A stretch of DNA of 64,000 nucleotides from contig JAEZWW010000037.1 of the NCBI GenBank assembly GCA_023442945.1, forward strand, positions 1 to 64,000. Reading direction: 5' to 3'. Numbering within the stretch: position 1 is the stretch's first letter; each line of letters begins with the position of its first letter. The notes below the pieces were generated by a model. It did not search any database. It was not told where the DNA came from and saw only the letters and a list, made by a program, of their open reading frames with translations. The DNA comes from Pseudomonadota bacterium (GTDB lineage: Bacteria > Pseudomonadota > Gammaproteobacteria > Burkholderiales > Burkholderiaceae_C). Shown here in pieces: positions 32,885 to 42,900 of the stretch. Both the position numbers and the translations under genes were made by a program.

Positions 32885-33709
32885 TTGGACACCGTTTTGC
32901 TGGTCAAGGCCGCGATCATGGGCATCGTGGAGGGCCTGACCGAATTCCTGCCGATCTCCTCGACCGGCCACCTCATCCTGGCCGGCAGCCTGCTGGACTT
33001 CACCGGTGCCAAGGCCAAGGTGTTCGAGATTGCGATCCAGACCGGGGCCATTCTGGCCGTCATCATCGTGTACTGGCAGAAGATCCGCGACACGCTGGTC
33101 TCGCTGCCCAGCAGCCGACAGTCACAGCGGTTTGCGCTGAACGTGCTGATCGGCTTCTTCCCCGCCGTCATCCTGGGCCTGCTGTTCGGCAAGGCGATCA
33201 AGGCCAACCTGTTCACGCCGCAGGTGGTGGCCACGACCTTCATCCTGGGCGCCTTCGTCATCCTGTGGGCCGAGCGCCGCCCGCAAAGCGCGGCGCGCGT
33301 GCACAGCGTGGACGACATGACGCCGCTGGACGCGCTCAAAGTCGGCCTGGTGCAGTGCCTGGCGATGATTCCGGGCACCAGCCGTTCGGGCGCCACCATC
33401 ATCGGCGGCATGTTGCTGGGCCTGTCGCGCAAAGCGGCGACGGACTTTTCCTTCTTCCTGGCCATTCCCACGCTGATCGGCGCGGGCGTGTATTCGCTCT
33501 ACAAGGAGCGCGCGCTGCTGTCGGCGGCCGATCTGCCCTTGTTCGGCGTGGGCCTGCTGTTCTCCTTCCTCAGCGCCTGGGTTTGCGTGCGCTGGCTGCT
33601 GCGTTACATCTCCAGCAACAGCTTCGTGCCCTTTGCCTGGTACCGCATCGCTTTCGGCGTGATCGTGCTGGTGACCTGGTCGATGGGCTGGGTGGTGTGG
33701 GCGGACTGA
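32885..33709 (+). CDS. uppP: Undecaprenyl-diphosphatase UppP/BacA
   Basis: This 274-residue integral membrane phosphatase recycles undecaprenyl diphosphate for peptidoglycan and other envelope polymers and gives bacitracin tolerance. Both active-site segments are present: EGLTEFLPISSTGHLIL at 16-32 and MIPGTSRSGATIIGGM at about 163-178, with the catalytic Glu, His and Arg. The start is TTG, supported by AAGGA 7 nt upstream and by the family N-terminus; no ATG fits before residue 12. A small membrane-protein gene overlaps its 3' end. Confidence 0.95.
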   Translation: MDTVLLVKAAIMGIVEGLTEFLPISSTGHLILAGSLLDFTGAKAKVFEIAIQTGAILAVIIVYWQKIRDTLVSLPSSRQSQRFALNVLIGFFPAVILGLLFGKAIKANLFTPQVVATTFILGAFVILWAERRPQSAARVHSVDDMTPLDALKVGLVQCLAMIPGTSRSGATIIGGMLLGLSRKAATDFSFFLAIPTLIGAGVYSLYKERALLSAADLPLFGVGLLFSFLSAWVCVRWLLRYISSNSFVPFAWYRIAFGVIVLVTWSMGWVVWAD

Positions 33710-34110
33710 GCGCTACCGGCGTCTGGTCTGCGCTGGCGCGCAGTGTCGATCAGCGCTGGGTGCGCGCCGCCCTGGCCGCGCTCGGCGTCGCTTTCAGCGT
33801 CGTGGCCGTGCCCCCGGCGCTCGCGGTGTTGACCTATGGCACGACGCTTGATCGTTGTGTAGCCCTGGCCGGTCTGATCGGCGTCGTGGGCGGCTTCGCC
33901 CGCGTGGGCCTGCGCACGCCGCAACTGGCGCGTTGGCCCGTCCTGCTGGCGTTGATCTGCGCGGCCTTGCTGGCGGGTTGCGGTGCGGCGCTTTTTTTGA
34001 CCCGCGTGGGCGATGGGATCGCCTGGCAGCTGGCCTGCGTGGCCACGGCGGGCGTGGGCCTGTGGCTGCTGTTGTCCTGCGTGGCGGCGTGGCAAGCGGG
34101 TATCCAGTGA
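33697..34110 (+). CDS. Small hypothetical membrane protein overlapping uppP
   Basis: From GTG 33697 this is a 137-residue protein with four hydrophobic helices (ALAALGVAFSVVAVPPALAVL, VALAGLIGVVGGFARVG, VLLALICAALLAGCGAALFL and ACVATAGVGLWLLLSCVAAW). Family not recognised. It overlaps uppP by 13 nt in another frame, suggesting coupling. The start is inferred from frame and spacing only; it could begin later. Confidence 0.5.
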   Translation: MGGLSATGVWSALARSVDQRWVRAALAALGVAFSVVAVPPALAVLTYGTTLDRCVALAGLIGVVGGFARVGLRTPQLARWPVLLALICAALLAGCGAALFLTRVGDGIAWQLACVATAGVGLWLLLSCVAAWQAGIQ

Positions 34111-34142
34111 GCCTGCCACGGCCTTCGCGTACCATGCGCGTC

Positions 34143-34460
34143 ATGAATTTCAAGGAAACGCTCGACACCCTGCCGCCTGCCGACCAGCTGCGCGGCCTGG
34201 ACATCGTGGACGCGCAAGGCGCGGTCGTTCACCACATCCCGGCCGCGCCGGGCAAGATGGGCTCGCTGCGCGTGTACAACGCGCTGGCCGAGCGCTTTGG
34301 CGGCGCGTTGAACCCCGAATCCGTCGCGCAAGGCCTGATCTGGTTTGCCGAGCACGTGCCCGACGCGCAGGCCCACCCTGGCGCGCACCCGAACATCGAC
34401 CTGCTGCTCAAGCCCGACGCGGGCATTTCGGGTTGGCGCCTGGTGCCCTTGCCGGCCTGA
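34143..34460 (+). CDS. DUF2322-family protein
   Basis: This 105-residue soluble protein of the DUF2322 family has FKETLDTLPPADQLRGLDI, MGSLRVYNALAERFGG, and IWFAEHVPDAQAHPGAHPNI followed by a short hydrophobic strand. No function has been assigned that I know of. ATG 34143 is preferred over 34134 by family N-terminus. It follows the small membrane gene by 32 bp and could belong to the uppP unit. Confidence 0.75.
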   Translation: MNFKETLDTLPPADQLRGLDIVDAQGAVVHHIPAAPGKMGSLRVYNALAERFGGALNPESVAQGLIWFAEHVPDAQAHPGAHPNIDLLLKPDAGISGWRLVPLPA

Positions 34461-34497
34461 ACGGGTTGGTTTGCGCCGCACAACACCGCGCGGCGTT

Positions 34498-34824
34498 TCA
34501 CCACAGCGTGTAGACCATCACAAAGCCGGCGGCCACCATGCCGGTCAGCGCCAGCAGGAACAGGGCGTCCGCCGCGCGCTCGAGCAGGTGCGCAACGCGT
34601 GGCTTGCGTGTGCGCAGCGCGATGAAGATGGCGTAGGTACACAGCAGAAAGCACAGCGCCGACAGCACCAGGATGTCGTCGGCCACCGTGGCCGTGGCGT
34701 TGGCGTGCCCCAGCGTGTGCAGCAGGGCCACGGCGGTGATGGACAGGCCGGCCAGCGTCCCGGCCACGGCCAGCAACTGCAGCAGTTCTTCGCGCATCCA
34801 GGTGGGGTGGTGGGATCGGCTCAT
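34498..34824 (-). CDS. Small three-helix membrane protein
   Basis: This 108-residue membrane protein has helices at about 14-38 (LLQLLAVAGTLAGLSITAVALL), 46-70 (VADDILVLSALCFLLCTYAIFI) and 83-105 (ADALFLLALTGMVAAGFVMVY). I do not recognise the family. It is convergent with the DUF2322 gene (38 bp apart) and divergent from mdtA. Confidence 0.6.
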   Translation of the reverse strand: MSRSHHPTWMREELLQLLAVAGTLAGLSITAVALLHTLGHANATATVADDILVLSALCFLLCTYAIFIALRTRKPRVAHLLERAADALFLLALTGMVAAGFVMVYTLW

Positions 34825-34902
34825 CGGCGGCTCAAGTGGGGTGGTGCTGCGGGCGGCACGTTAGCAGGGCTGCGGCCCACGCGGGCAAGGTTTACCGGAT
34901 TT

Positions 34903-34930
34903 TTGCGCGGCGGTGGGCGCGCTTTACAAA
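34903..34930 (+). promoter_or_regulatory. Possible mdtABC promoter
   Basis: TTGCGC (34903-34908) and TACAAA (34925-34930), spaced by 16 bp, lie about 115 bp before the mdtA start in an otherwise GC-rich gap. No operator or regulator gene is adjacent. Confidence 0.3.
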
Positions 34931-35044
34931 TCTTCAATCGGCCGACAAGGGGCGGCCAGGGTGCAGCGGCTACGATGCGCCTCGGGCAAGGCCATGCCGA
35001 TGGCGCGCTGGCCCCACCCGCAGAAGAACTCGATACCGCCGCCC

Positions 35045-36652
35045 ATGTCCACACCCGATCCCCGCTCCGCCGCCCCCGCCTCCAGCGCGCCCGATGCGCT
35101 GCCGCCGCCGGCGCCCCGGCCGCGACGGCGTTGGCTGGGGGTGCTGCTGGCGCTGGTCTTCGTCGGTCTGCTGGCGGGTGGCGCGTACTGGCTGGTGCAG
35201 CGCGCCAAGACGCCGGTCGCCGGTGCGCGCAGCGGTGGCGGCGGACCGGGTGGCCCTGGTGGCGGCCCCCGGGGCGCTTCCAGCGTGACCGTGGGCTCGG
35301 CCGTGGCCCGCGAAGGCGAATTGCCGGTGCTGGTCGAGGCGCTGGGCACCGTCACCCCGCAGACCACGGTGGCCCTCCAGGCGCAGGTGGGCGGCACGCT
35401 GACGGACGTGCTGTTTACCGAAGGCCAGCAGGTCACCAAGGGCCAGCTGCTGGCGCGCATCGACCCGCGCCAGTACGACCAGGCGCTGGCCCAGGCCAAG
35501 GCGCAGCGCGCACGCGACGACGCCCAGCTGTCGGCGGCGCAGGTCACGCTTCAGCGCTATGAAACGCTGTGGAAGCAGGATTCCATCGCCCGCCAGGACG
35601 TGGACACGCAGGCCGCGCTGGTCAAGCAGCTGGCCGCCACCGTGGCCAGCGACCGCGCCAACGAACAGGCCGCGCAGTTGAACGTCAACCACACACGCAT
35701 CGTCGCGCCGATCAGCGGCCGCATCGGCTTGCGCGCGGTCGACCCGGGCAACCTGGTCACGGCCGGCAGCGCCACCGGCATCGCCACGATCACGCAGATG
35801 GACCCGATCGACGTCGTCTTCGCCGTGCCGCAGGACCGCGTGCCCGCCGTGCTGGCGGCGCAGCGCGCGGGCCGACTGCCGGTCACCGCGCTGGACCGTG
35901 CGCGCAGCCAGGTGGTGGGCGAGGGCGTGTTTTCCACGCTCGACAACGTGATCGACACCGCCACCGGCACGGTGCGCGCCAAGGCGCGCTTCACCAACAC
36001 GGACGGGCAGCTCTTTCCCAACCAGTTCGTCAACGTGCGCCTGCAGCTGGGCGCCACGGTGGGCGTGTTGGTGCCGGTGACGGCGGTGCGCACCGGCCCG
36101 CAGGGCGACTACGTGTACGTGATCGATGCCGAAGGCGTGGCCCACACCCGCGCCGTGACGCGTGGCCTGGCCACCGTGGACCAGATGCTGATCGCCAAAG
36201 GCTTGCAGGCCGGCGAACGCGTGGTGACCGAAGGCGGTGACCGCGTCAAGGACGGCGGCAAGGTGCAACTGCAAGGCCGCGCGCCGGCCGGCGGTGCGTC
36301 GGGTGCACGCGCGGCGCAGGGGCGTGCCAGCGGTGCGCGGCGTGCGGCATCGGCCGCCGCGGCGGGGGCATCGGGTCCGGCAGCAGCGGCTTCTGGCCCG
36401 GATTCGGCGCGAAACGGGGCGCCAGCCGGCGCCACATCTGCGCAGCCAGCTAGGGAAAATGCAGCAGGTGGCGCTGCGGGTGCAACCCCCGGCACCGCGT
36501 CGCCCGCGGTGCAACAGCCTGCGTGGCTGGAGCGCCTGCCCGCCGATGAGCGCGAGAAGGTGATGGCCTTGCCGCCCGAGCAGCGCCGTGCGTACATCGA
36601 ACAACTGCGCGCGCGCCGCCAGGCCGGCGAAGGTGGCGCCGCGCGCAACTGA
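35045..36652 (+). CDS. mdtA: RND efflux periplasmic adaptor subunit MdtA
   Basis: This 535-residue membrane-fusion protein links the MdtBC pump to the outer-membrane channel. An N-terminal membrane anchor (WLGVLLALVFVGLLAGGAYWL, about 30-50) and a Gly/Ser-rich stretch are followed by the lipoyl halves (ALGTVTPQTTVALQAQVGGT and IVAPISGRIGLRAVDPGN) flanking the helical hairpin. A beta-barrel and membrane-proximal domain end near 405. A low-complexity Ala/Gly/Ser/Arg tail of about 130 residues follows, much longer than in the E. coli protein. It contains a repeat-derived stretch (TSAQPARENAAG). Start ATG 35045 suits the anchor. mdtB follows 14 bp later. Confidence 0.92.
   Translation: MSTPDPRSAAPASSAPDALPPPAPRPRRRWLGVLLALVFVGLLAGGAYWLVQRAKTPVAGARSGGGGPGGPGGGPRGASSVTVGSAVAREGELPVLVEALGTVTPQTTVALQAQVGGTLTDVLFTEGQQVTKGQLLARIDPRQYDQALAQAKAQRARDDAQLSAAQVTLQRYETLWKQDSIARQDVDTQAALVKQLAATVASDRANEQAAQLNVNHTRIVAPISGRIGLRAVDPGNLVTAGSATGIATITQMDPIDVVFAVPQDRVPAVLAAQRAGRLPVTALDRARSQVVGEGVFSTLDNVIDTATGTVRAKARFTNTDGQLFPNQFVNVRLQLGATVGVLVPVTAVRTGPQGDYVYVIDAEGVAHTRAVTRGLATVDQMLIAKGLQAGERVVTEGGDRVKDGGKVQLQGRAPAGGASGARAAQGRASGARRAASAAAAGASGPAAAASGPDSARNGAPAGATSAQPARENAAGGAAGATPGTASPAVQQPAWLERLPADEREKVMALPPEQRRAYIEQLRARRQAGEGGAARN
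36432..36465 (-). repeat. 17-nt-box repeat element inside mdtA, copy R15
   Basis: CACATCTGCGCAGCCA is followed by the box GCTAGGGAAAATGCAGC at 36449-36465. It is in frame within the low-complexity C-terminal tail. The GGCC-arm side is only loosely recognisable upstream (CTTCTGGCCCGG). Confidence 0.65.
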
Positions 36653-36666
36653 GGCACGGGCAGGGC

Positions 36667-39600
36667 ATGAACGTCTCGCGCCTTTTCATCCAACGCCCGG
36701 TCGCCACCGGGCTGTTCATGCTGGCCATCGTGCTGGCCGGCCTGGTCGGCCTGCGCTTTCTGCCGTTGGCGGCGCTGCCGCAGGTGGATTACCCGACCAT
36801 CCAGGTGCAGACCCTGTACCCGGGCGGCAGCCCGGACGTGATGAGCCGCACCGTCACCGCGCCGCTGGAGCGCCAGTTCGGACAGATGTCGGGCCTGGAG
36901 CGCATGAGCAGCACCAGCGCCGCGGGCGTGTCGATGGTGACGCTGCAGTTCGCGCTGACCGAATCCATGGACGCGGCCGAACAGCAGGTGCAGGCCGCCA
37001 TCAACGGTGCGTCCACGCTGCTGCCGGCCGATTTGCCGGCGCCGCCCGTGTACGCCAAGGTCAACCCGGCCGACGCGCCGATCCTGACGCTGGCGATCCG
37101 CTCCAACAGCCTGCCGCTGACCGAAGTGCAGAACATGGTCAACACGCGGCTGGCGCTGAAGATCAGCCAGATCAGCGGCGTGGGCCTGGTCACGCTGGCG
37201 GGTGGGCAGCGCCCGGCCGTGCGCGTGCAGGGCAACGTCGAAGCGCTGGCGGCGCTGGGCCTGGGGCTGGACTCGATCAGCAGCGCCATCAGCGCGGGCA
37301 ACGCCAGCGGCGCCAAGGGCAGCTTCGACGGGCCCAAGCGCGCCTACACCATCAACAGCAACGACCAGCTGATGACGGCCGAGCAGTACCGCGAGCTGAT
37401 TGTCGCCTACAAGAACGGTGCGCCGATCCGCCTGAAGGACGTGGCGCAGGTCGTGGACGGGTCGGAAAACGACCGGCTGGGGGCGTGGACGGGCATCAAA
37501 AATGAGAGCGGCTCGCGCACGGCGGATGCGGGCCAGCAGGCGAATTCATCTCAAGAGTCGGCGCTCCGACCGGCGATTATTCTGAACGTGCAGCGCCAGC
37601 CCGGCGCCAACGTCATCGCCACCGTCGACGCCATCAAGAAGCAGCTGCCCGCGCTGCAGCAGTCGTTGCCGGGCAGCGTGTCGGTGGAAGTGCTGACGGA
37701 CCGCACCCTGGGCATCCGCTCGTCCGTGGAACACGTGCAGATGGAGCTGATCCTGGCCGTGGTCATGGTCGTGCTGGTGATCTTCTTCTTCCTGCACAGC
37801 CTGCGCGCCACGCTGATCGCGTCGATCGCGGTGCCGATCTCGCTGATCGGCTCGGTCGCGGTGATGTATTTGATGGGCTATTCGCTCAATAACCTGAGCC
37901 TGATGGCGCTGACCATCGCGACCGGCTTCGTGGTGGACGACGCCATCGTCATGATCGAAAACATCTCGCGCCATCGCGAGATGGGCAAACCGCCGTTCCA
38001 GGCCGCGCTGGAAGGCGCGGGCGAGATCGGCTTCACCATCATTTCGCTCACGGTGTCGCTGATCGCGGTGCTGATTCCGCTGCTGTTCATGCAGGAGGTG
38101 ATCGGGCGGCTGTTCCGCGAATTCGCCGTCACGCTGGCGATCACGATCCTGATTTCGGCCGTGGTGTCGCTGACGCTGGTGCCGATGATGTCGGCGCGCT
38201 GGCTGGAGCCGCTGGGCCACGCGGCGCAGCGCGGCATCGGCCGCTGGGTGCAGGACAAGCTGGACTGGGTGGTCGATCGGTACGACCGCGGTCTGCACTG
38301 GGTGCTGGCGCACCAGCAGCTGACGCTGCTGGTGGCGGTGGCCACGCTCTTGATCACCGCGCTGCTGTACTGGGGCATGCCCAAGTCGCTGTTCCCGACG
38401 CAAAGCACCGGCCAGCTGCAAGGCCGCGTGCAGGCGGATGCCAGTGTCTCGTTCGACCGCATGGCAGGCTTGCAGGACGCGGTGGCCCAGCTGGTGCTGG
38501 CCGATCCGGCGGTGCAGTCGCTCAGCTCCGTCGTCGGCGTGGATGCGGCCAACAACACCATGTTGAACAACGGGCGCCTGACCATCAACCTGGCGCCGCG
38601 CGGCCTGTTCGGCGACAGCGAGGCGGCGATCATGCAGCGCCTGCGCGATGAGGTGGCGCAGCAGGTGTCCGGCGCCACGCTGTACCTGCAGCCCACGCAG
38701 GACCTGACCGTGGATTCGGCCAGTGGCCCGACCGAATTCCGCTTCGATCTGGAAGGCGTGAACACCGCACAGGTCAACGAATGGGCGCAAAAGCTGGTGC
38801 GCCGCCTGCAAAGCGTGCCCGAGGTGCGCCACGCCACCACCGACGCCGGCGCCGCGGGCCTGGCGGCCATGGTGCACATCGACCGCGACACCGCGTCGCG
38901 CCTGGGTGTGACGGCCAGCGCGCTGGACAACACGCTGTACAACGCCTTCGGCCAGCGCATCGTCTCGACCATCTTCACCGAAACCAACCAGTACCGCGTG
39001 ATCCTCGAAGCCGCGCGCAACGAGGCCGGCAGCCTGAGCGCGCTGCGCGACCTGCCGGTGAAGACCACCGGCGGCGGCACCACGCCACTGTCGTCGTTCG
39101 CCACCGTGGTCGAAGAGCCGGCGCCGCTGCAGGTCACGCGCGTCGGCCAGTACCCGGCGGCCACGGTGGGGTTCGATTTGGCGCCCGGCGTGTCGCTGGG
39201 CACGGCGGTGAAGGCGGTGCAGGCGGCGGCCCAGGCCGAAGGTCTGCCAGCGGCGATCCAGCTGCGCATGACGGGCGCGGCCGGCGCGTACGAAAGCTCG
39301 CTGTCCAACCAGCTGTGGCTGATCCTGGCCGCCGTGGTCTGCGTGTACATCGTGCTGGGCGTGCTGTACGAAAGCTATGTGCACCCGCTGACGATTTTGT
39401 CCACGCTGCCATCGGCCGGCGTGGGTGCGCTGCTGGCGCTGTGGATCACCGGGCACCCGCTGGACGTGGTCGGCATCATCGGCCTGGTGCTCTTGATCGG
39501 CATCGTCAAGAAGAACGCGATCATGATGATCGACTTCGCCATCGAGGCCGAGCGCGGGCAGGGCAAGTCGCCACAGGAGGCGATCCACCAGGCCGCGCTG

Positions 39601-39918
39601 CTGCGCTTTCGCCCCATCCTCATGACCACGCTGGCCGCGCTGGCCGCGGCGCTGCCAATGATGCTGTCGGTCGGCGACGGGGCCGAGCTGCGCCGGCCGC
39701 TGGGCCTGGCGATCTTCGGCGGCCTGGTGCTGTCGCAGCTGCTGACGCTGTTCACCACGCCCGTCGTGTACCTGTGGTTCGACCGGCTGGGGCAGCGCTT
39801 TGGGCGTGAAAATGCTATCGAAACAGAAGCTGGCCGCGCAGATGGTTCTAGGGCGGATGGCCAATTTGGCTCAGATTCCGGTGGTACGACGCCCAGCGCA
39901 CCGGAGGGGCGGGCGTGA
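36667..39918 (+). CDS. mdtB: RND multidrug efflux transporter subunit MdtB
   Basis: This 1083-residue inner-membrane pump subunit of the HAE1/RND family works as a heterotrimer with MdtC. It has twelve helices, including the first (FIQRPVATGLFMLAIVLAGL), the TM4 region with the proton-relay acids (MALTIATGFVVDDAIVMIEN) and the TM10-11 region (GIVKKNAIMMIDFAIE). Two in-frame repeat copies add residues: an insert near 276-300 (IKNESGSRTADAGQQANSSQ) in a periplasmic loop just before TM2, and the C-terminal tail (ENAIETEAGRADGSRADGQ). Its stop overlaps the mdtC GTG start by 4 nt. Confidence 0.93.
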   Translation: MNVSRLFIQRPVATGLFMLAIVLAGLVGLRFLPLAALPQVDYPTIQVQTLYPGGSPDVMSRTVTAPLERQFGQMSGLERMSSTSAAGVSMVTLQFALTESMDAAEQQVQAAINGASTLLPADLPAPPVYAKVNPADAPILTLAIRSNSLPLTEVQNMVNTRLALKISQISGVGLVTLAGGQRPAVRVQGNVEALAALGLGLDSISSAISAGNASGAKGSFDGPKRAYTINSNDQLMTAEQYRELIVAYKNGAPIRLKDVAQVVDGSENDRLGAWTGIKNESGSRTADAGQQANSSQESALRPAIILNVQRQPGANVIATVDAIKKQLPALQQSLPGSVSVEVLTDRTLGIRSSVEHVQMELILAVVMVVLVIFFFLHSLRATLIASIAVPISLIGSVAVMYLMGYSLNNLSLMALTIATGFVVDDAIVMIENISRHREMGKPPFQAALEGAGEIGFTIISLTVSLIAVLIPLLFMQEVIGRLFREFAVTLAITILISAVVSLTLVPMMSARWLEPLGHAAQRGIGRWVQDKLDWVVDRYDRGLHWVLAHQQLTLLVAVATLLITALLYWGMPKSLFPTQSTGQLQGRVQADASVSFDRMAGLQDAVAQLVLADPAVQSLSSVVGVDAANNTMLNNGRLTINLAPRGLFGDSEAAIMQRLRDEVAQQVSGATLYLQPTQDLTVDSASGPTEFRFDLEGVNTAQVNEWAQKLVRRLQSVPEVRHATTDAGAAGLAAMVHIDRDTASRLGVTASALDNTLYNAFGQRIVSTIFTETNQYRVILEAARNEAGSLSALRDLPVKTTGGGTTPLSSFATVVEEPAPLQVTRVGQYPAATVGFDLAPGVSLGTAVKAVQAAAQAEGLPAAIQLRMTGAAGAYESSLSNQLWLILAAVVCVYIVLGVLYESYVHPLTILSTLPSAGVGALLALWITGHPLDVVGIIGLVLLIGIVKKNAIMMIDFAIEAERGQGKSPQEAIHQAALLRFRPILMTTLAALAAALPMMLSVGDGAELRRPLGLAIFGGLVLSQLLTLFTTPVVYLWFDRLGQRFGRENAIETEAGRADGSRADGQFGSDSGGTTPSAPEGRA
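37493..37563 (+). repeat. 17-nt-box repeat element inside mdtB, copy R21
   Basis: The box GCATCAAAAATGAGAGC at 37493-37509 is followed by GGCTCGCGCACGGCGGATG, CGGGCCAGCAGGCGAATTC and ATCTCAAGA. These follow the family order but are diverged. It codes for about 24 residues absent from typical MdtB proteins. Confidence 0.6.
39814..39876 (+). repeat. 17-nt-box repeat element at the 3' end of mdtB, copy R16
   Basis: The box GCTATCGAAACAGAAGC at 39814-39830 is followed by TGGCCGCGCAGATGGTTCTAG, GGCGGATGGCCAATTTGG and CTCAGATT. It is full-length and well conserved, and is translated as part of the cytoplasmic C-terminal tail. The family's usual TGTAGGG reads TTCTAGGG in a frame without a stop. Confidence 0.88.
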
Positions 39919-42900
39919 ACCTGTCGCGCCCGTTCATCGAGCGGCCGATCGCCACGGTGCTGCTGACGCTGGGCATCGCCCTGGCGGGCATCGCTGCGTT
40001 CTTTCTGCTGCCGATCGCGCGGCTGCCGGCGGTGGACTTTCCGGTCATCAGCGTCAGCGCCAACCTGCCTGGCGCCAGCCCGGCCGACATGGCGCGCACC
40101 GTGGCCACGCCGCTGGAGCGCACGCTGGGCACCATATCGGGCGTGAACGAGATGACCTCGTTCAGCAGCACCGGGCAGACGCGGGTCACGCTGCAGTTTG
40201 ACCTGAAGCGCAACATCGACAGCGCCGCGCGCGACGTGCAGGCGGCCATCAACGCGGCGCGCGTCGACCTGCCGGCCAACCTGCGCAGCACGCCCAGCTA
40301 CCGCAAGCGCAACCCGGCGGCGCAGCCCTTCATGATCCTGGCGCTGACCTCGGACACGCGCACGCCGGGGCAGATCTACGACGCGGTCAGCAACATCGTC
40401 AGCCAGCGCCTGCTGCAGGTCCAGGGCGTGGGCGATGTCGAACTGGGCGGTGGCTCGCTGCCCGCGGTGCGGGTCGAATTGAACCCGTTCGCACTGAACG
40501 AGCTGGGCCTGACCAGCGAAGACGTGCGCGCCGCCATCCAGGCCAACAACGCCAACCGACCCAAGGGCGTGGTCGAGGTCGGCAGCGCCGACGACGGTCG
40601 CGCGCTGCAGGTGCTGACGCCCGCGCCGGGCCTGCGCGCTTCGGCCTACCGCAACCTGATCGTGGCGGTGCGCGACGGCAACGAAGTGCGCCTGCAGGAC
40701 GTGGCCAACGTCATTGACAGCGTGCAGGACGTGCGCACGCGCGGCATGTTCAACGGCAAGCCGGCGATCGTGGTCAACATCACGCAGCAACCCGACGCCA
40801 ACCTGATCGAAACGGCCGACGCCATCGACGCGCTGCTGCCGCAGCTGCGCGCCCAGCTGCCGCAGGACATCAACCTGCAGGTGGCGATCGACCGCACGGG
40901 CTCGGTGCGCGCCTCGGTGCACGAGGTGGAAATCACGCTGGTGATCGCCGTCATCCTGGTGGTGCTGGTGGTTGGCCTGTTCCTGCGCAACCTGCGCGCG
41001 GCGCTGATCCCGGCGGTGGCGACCGTGGTGTCGCTGCTGGGCACGTTTGCGGCGATGTACGCGCTGGGCTACTCGCTCAACAACCTGACGCTGATGGCGC
41101 TGACGGTGGCCACCGGCTTCGTGGTCGACGACGCTATCGTCGTGCTGGAAAACATCGCCCGCCACATGGAGCAGGGCATGCCGCGGCGCGAGGCGGCGCT
41201 GGTCGGCGCGCGGGAAGTCGGTTTCACCGTGCTGACCATCAGCCTGTCGCTGGTGGCGGTGTTCATCCCGCTCTTGTTGCAGGGCGGGGCCGTGGGCGCG
41301 ATGTTCCGCGAATTCGCCATGACGCTGTCGATCGCGGTGATGATCTCGCTGCTGATCTCGCTGACCACGACGGCGATGATGTGCGCGACCCTGCTGCCGC
41401 AGCACCTGGGCCGGCGCCCGGACGCCCCTGCGCTCCAGAGCGTGATGGGCCGCCTGCGCGCACGCCTGGGCCGGGTGGGCGAGCGCGCCGGCCTGGCGGT
41501 GGAGCGCGGTTATGCCCACGCGCTGGACTGGTCGCTGGCCATGCCCTGGGTCGTGGTGGCCGTGCTGGTCGTTGTGGTGGGGCTGAACGGCTACCTGTTC
41601 GCGTCGATCACCAAGGGTTTCTTCCCCGAGCAGGACAACGGCCAGATGAACGGTGGCCTGCGCGCCGACCAAAGCATTTCTTCCACCGCCCTCGCCGACA
41701 AGCTGCAGCAGGCCATGGACATCGTGTACGCCGACCCGTCGGTCGGCACCGTGGTGGGTTTTTCAGGCGGTGGCGGCGCGGGCGGCGGCTTTCTGTCGGC
41801 GGCGCTCAAACCCGCCAGCGAACGCCCGGCCAAGGAAAAGACGCGCGACGTCATCAACCGCCTGCGCCCCAAGCTGAGCCAGATCACCGGGCTGACGGTG
41901 TTTCTCAACCCGGTGCAGGAGCTGCGCATGGGCGGGCGCAGCAGCAACAGCACCTACCAGTACACGCTGAAGGCCGACAACGCCGCCGACCTGAAAACCT
42001 GGGTCGCCAAGCTGGCCGACCAGATGCGCACCGACCCGCGCTTGACCGACGTCGACAGCGACCAGAGCGAGAACGGCGTCGAAACCTACGTCGCCGTCGA
42101 CAAAAACCGCGCGGCCGAACTGGGCGTGAGCAGCACGGCCATCAACTCCGCCCTGTACAACGCGTTTGGCCAGCGCCAGGTCGCCACCATGTACAGCGAC
42201 CTGAACCAGTACGCCGTGGTCATGGAATGGGCGCCGCGCTACGCCCAGTCGCCTATCGTGCTGAGCGACGTGTACGTGCCGGGCTCGGGCACCGCGGCGG
42301 TGACTGCTAGCAAAAACGCAGCTGCCGGCGCAGGTGGTTCTAGCGCCGCGGGCACATTGGGTGCATTAAGCTCTACCCAGGGCACGTCCGCGTCAAGCGC
42401 GGGCACCTCGGCCAACCCGGGTCTGCGCAATGCGTCCACCGGTCAGGCGATATCGACCGCGCCCACGGCCATGGTGCCGCTGTCTGCCTTCGCCACGTTT
42501 GCCGAACGCACGGTGCCGACCATGGTCTGGCACGACGGCGGCGAGCTGTCCAGCACCGTGTCGTTCAACCTGGCCGATGGCATCTCGCTGGAGCAGGGCC
42601 GCGCCGCCGTCCAGGAGGCCGAGAACGCCATCGGCATGCCCAATAACGTGCGCGGTGCCTTCAGCGGCGCGGCGGCCGAGGCGGCCAACCAGCAGTCGCA
42701 ACAGCTGTGGCTGATCCTGACGGCGCTGGTGGTGATCTACATCGTGCTCGGCATCCTGTATGAAAGCCTGATCCACCCGCTCACGGTGTTGACCACGCTG
42801 CCCAGCGCCGGTTTTGGCGCCGTGGTGGCGCTGCTGGCGTTGCGCATGGAGTTTTCGCTGATGGCGCTGATCGGCGTGTTCCTGCTGATCGGCATCGTCA

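Noticed and set aside
37546..39864. A 772-codon open frame antisense to mdtB, and a similar 765-codon frame over mdtB/mdtC
   Set aside because: Same codon-bias artefact; the products are Gln/His/Arg-rich low-complexity sequence.
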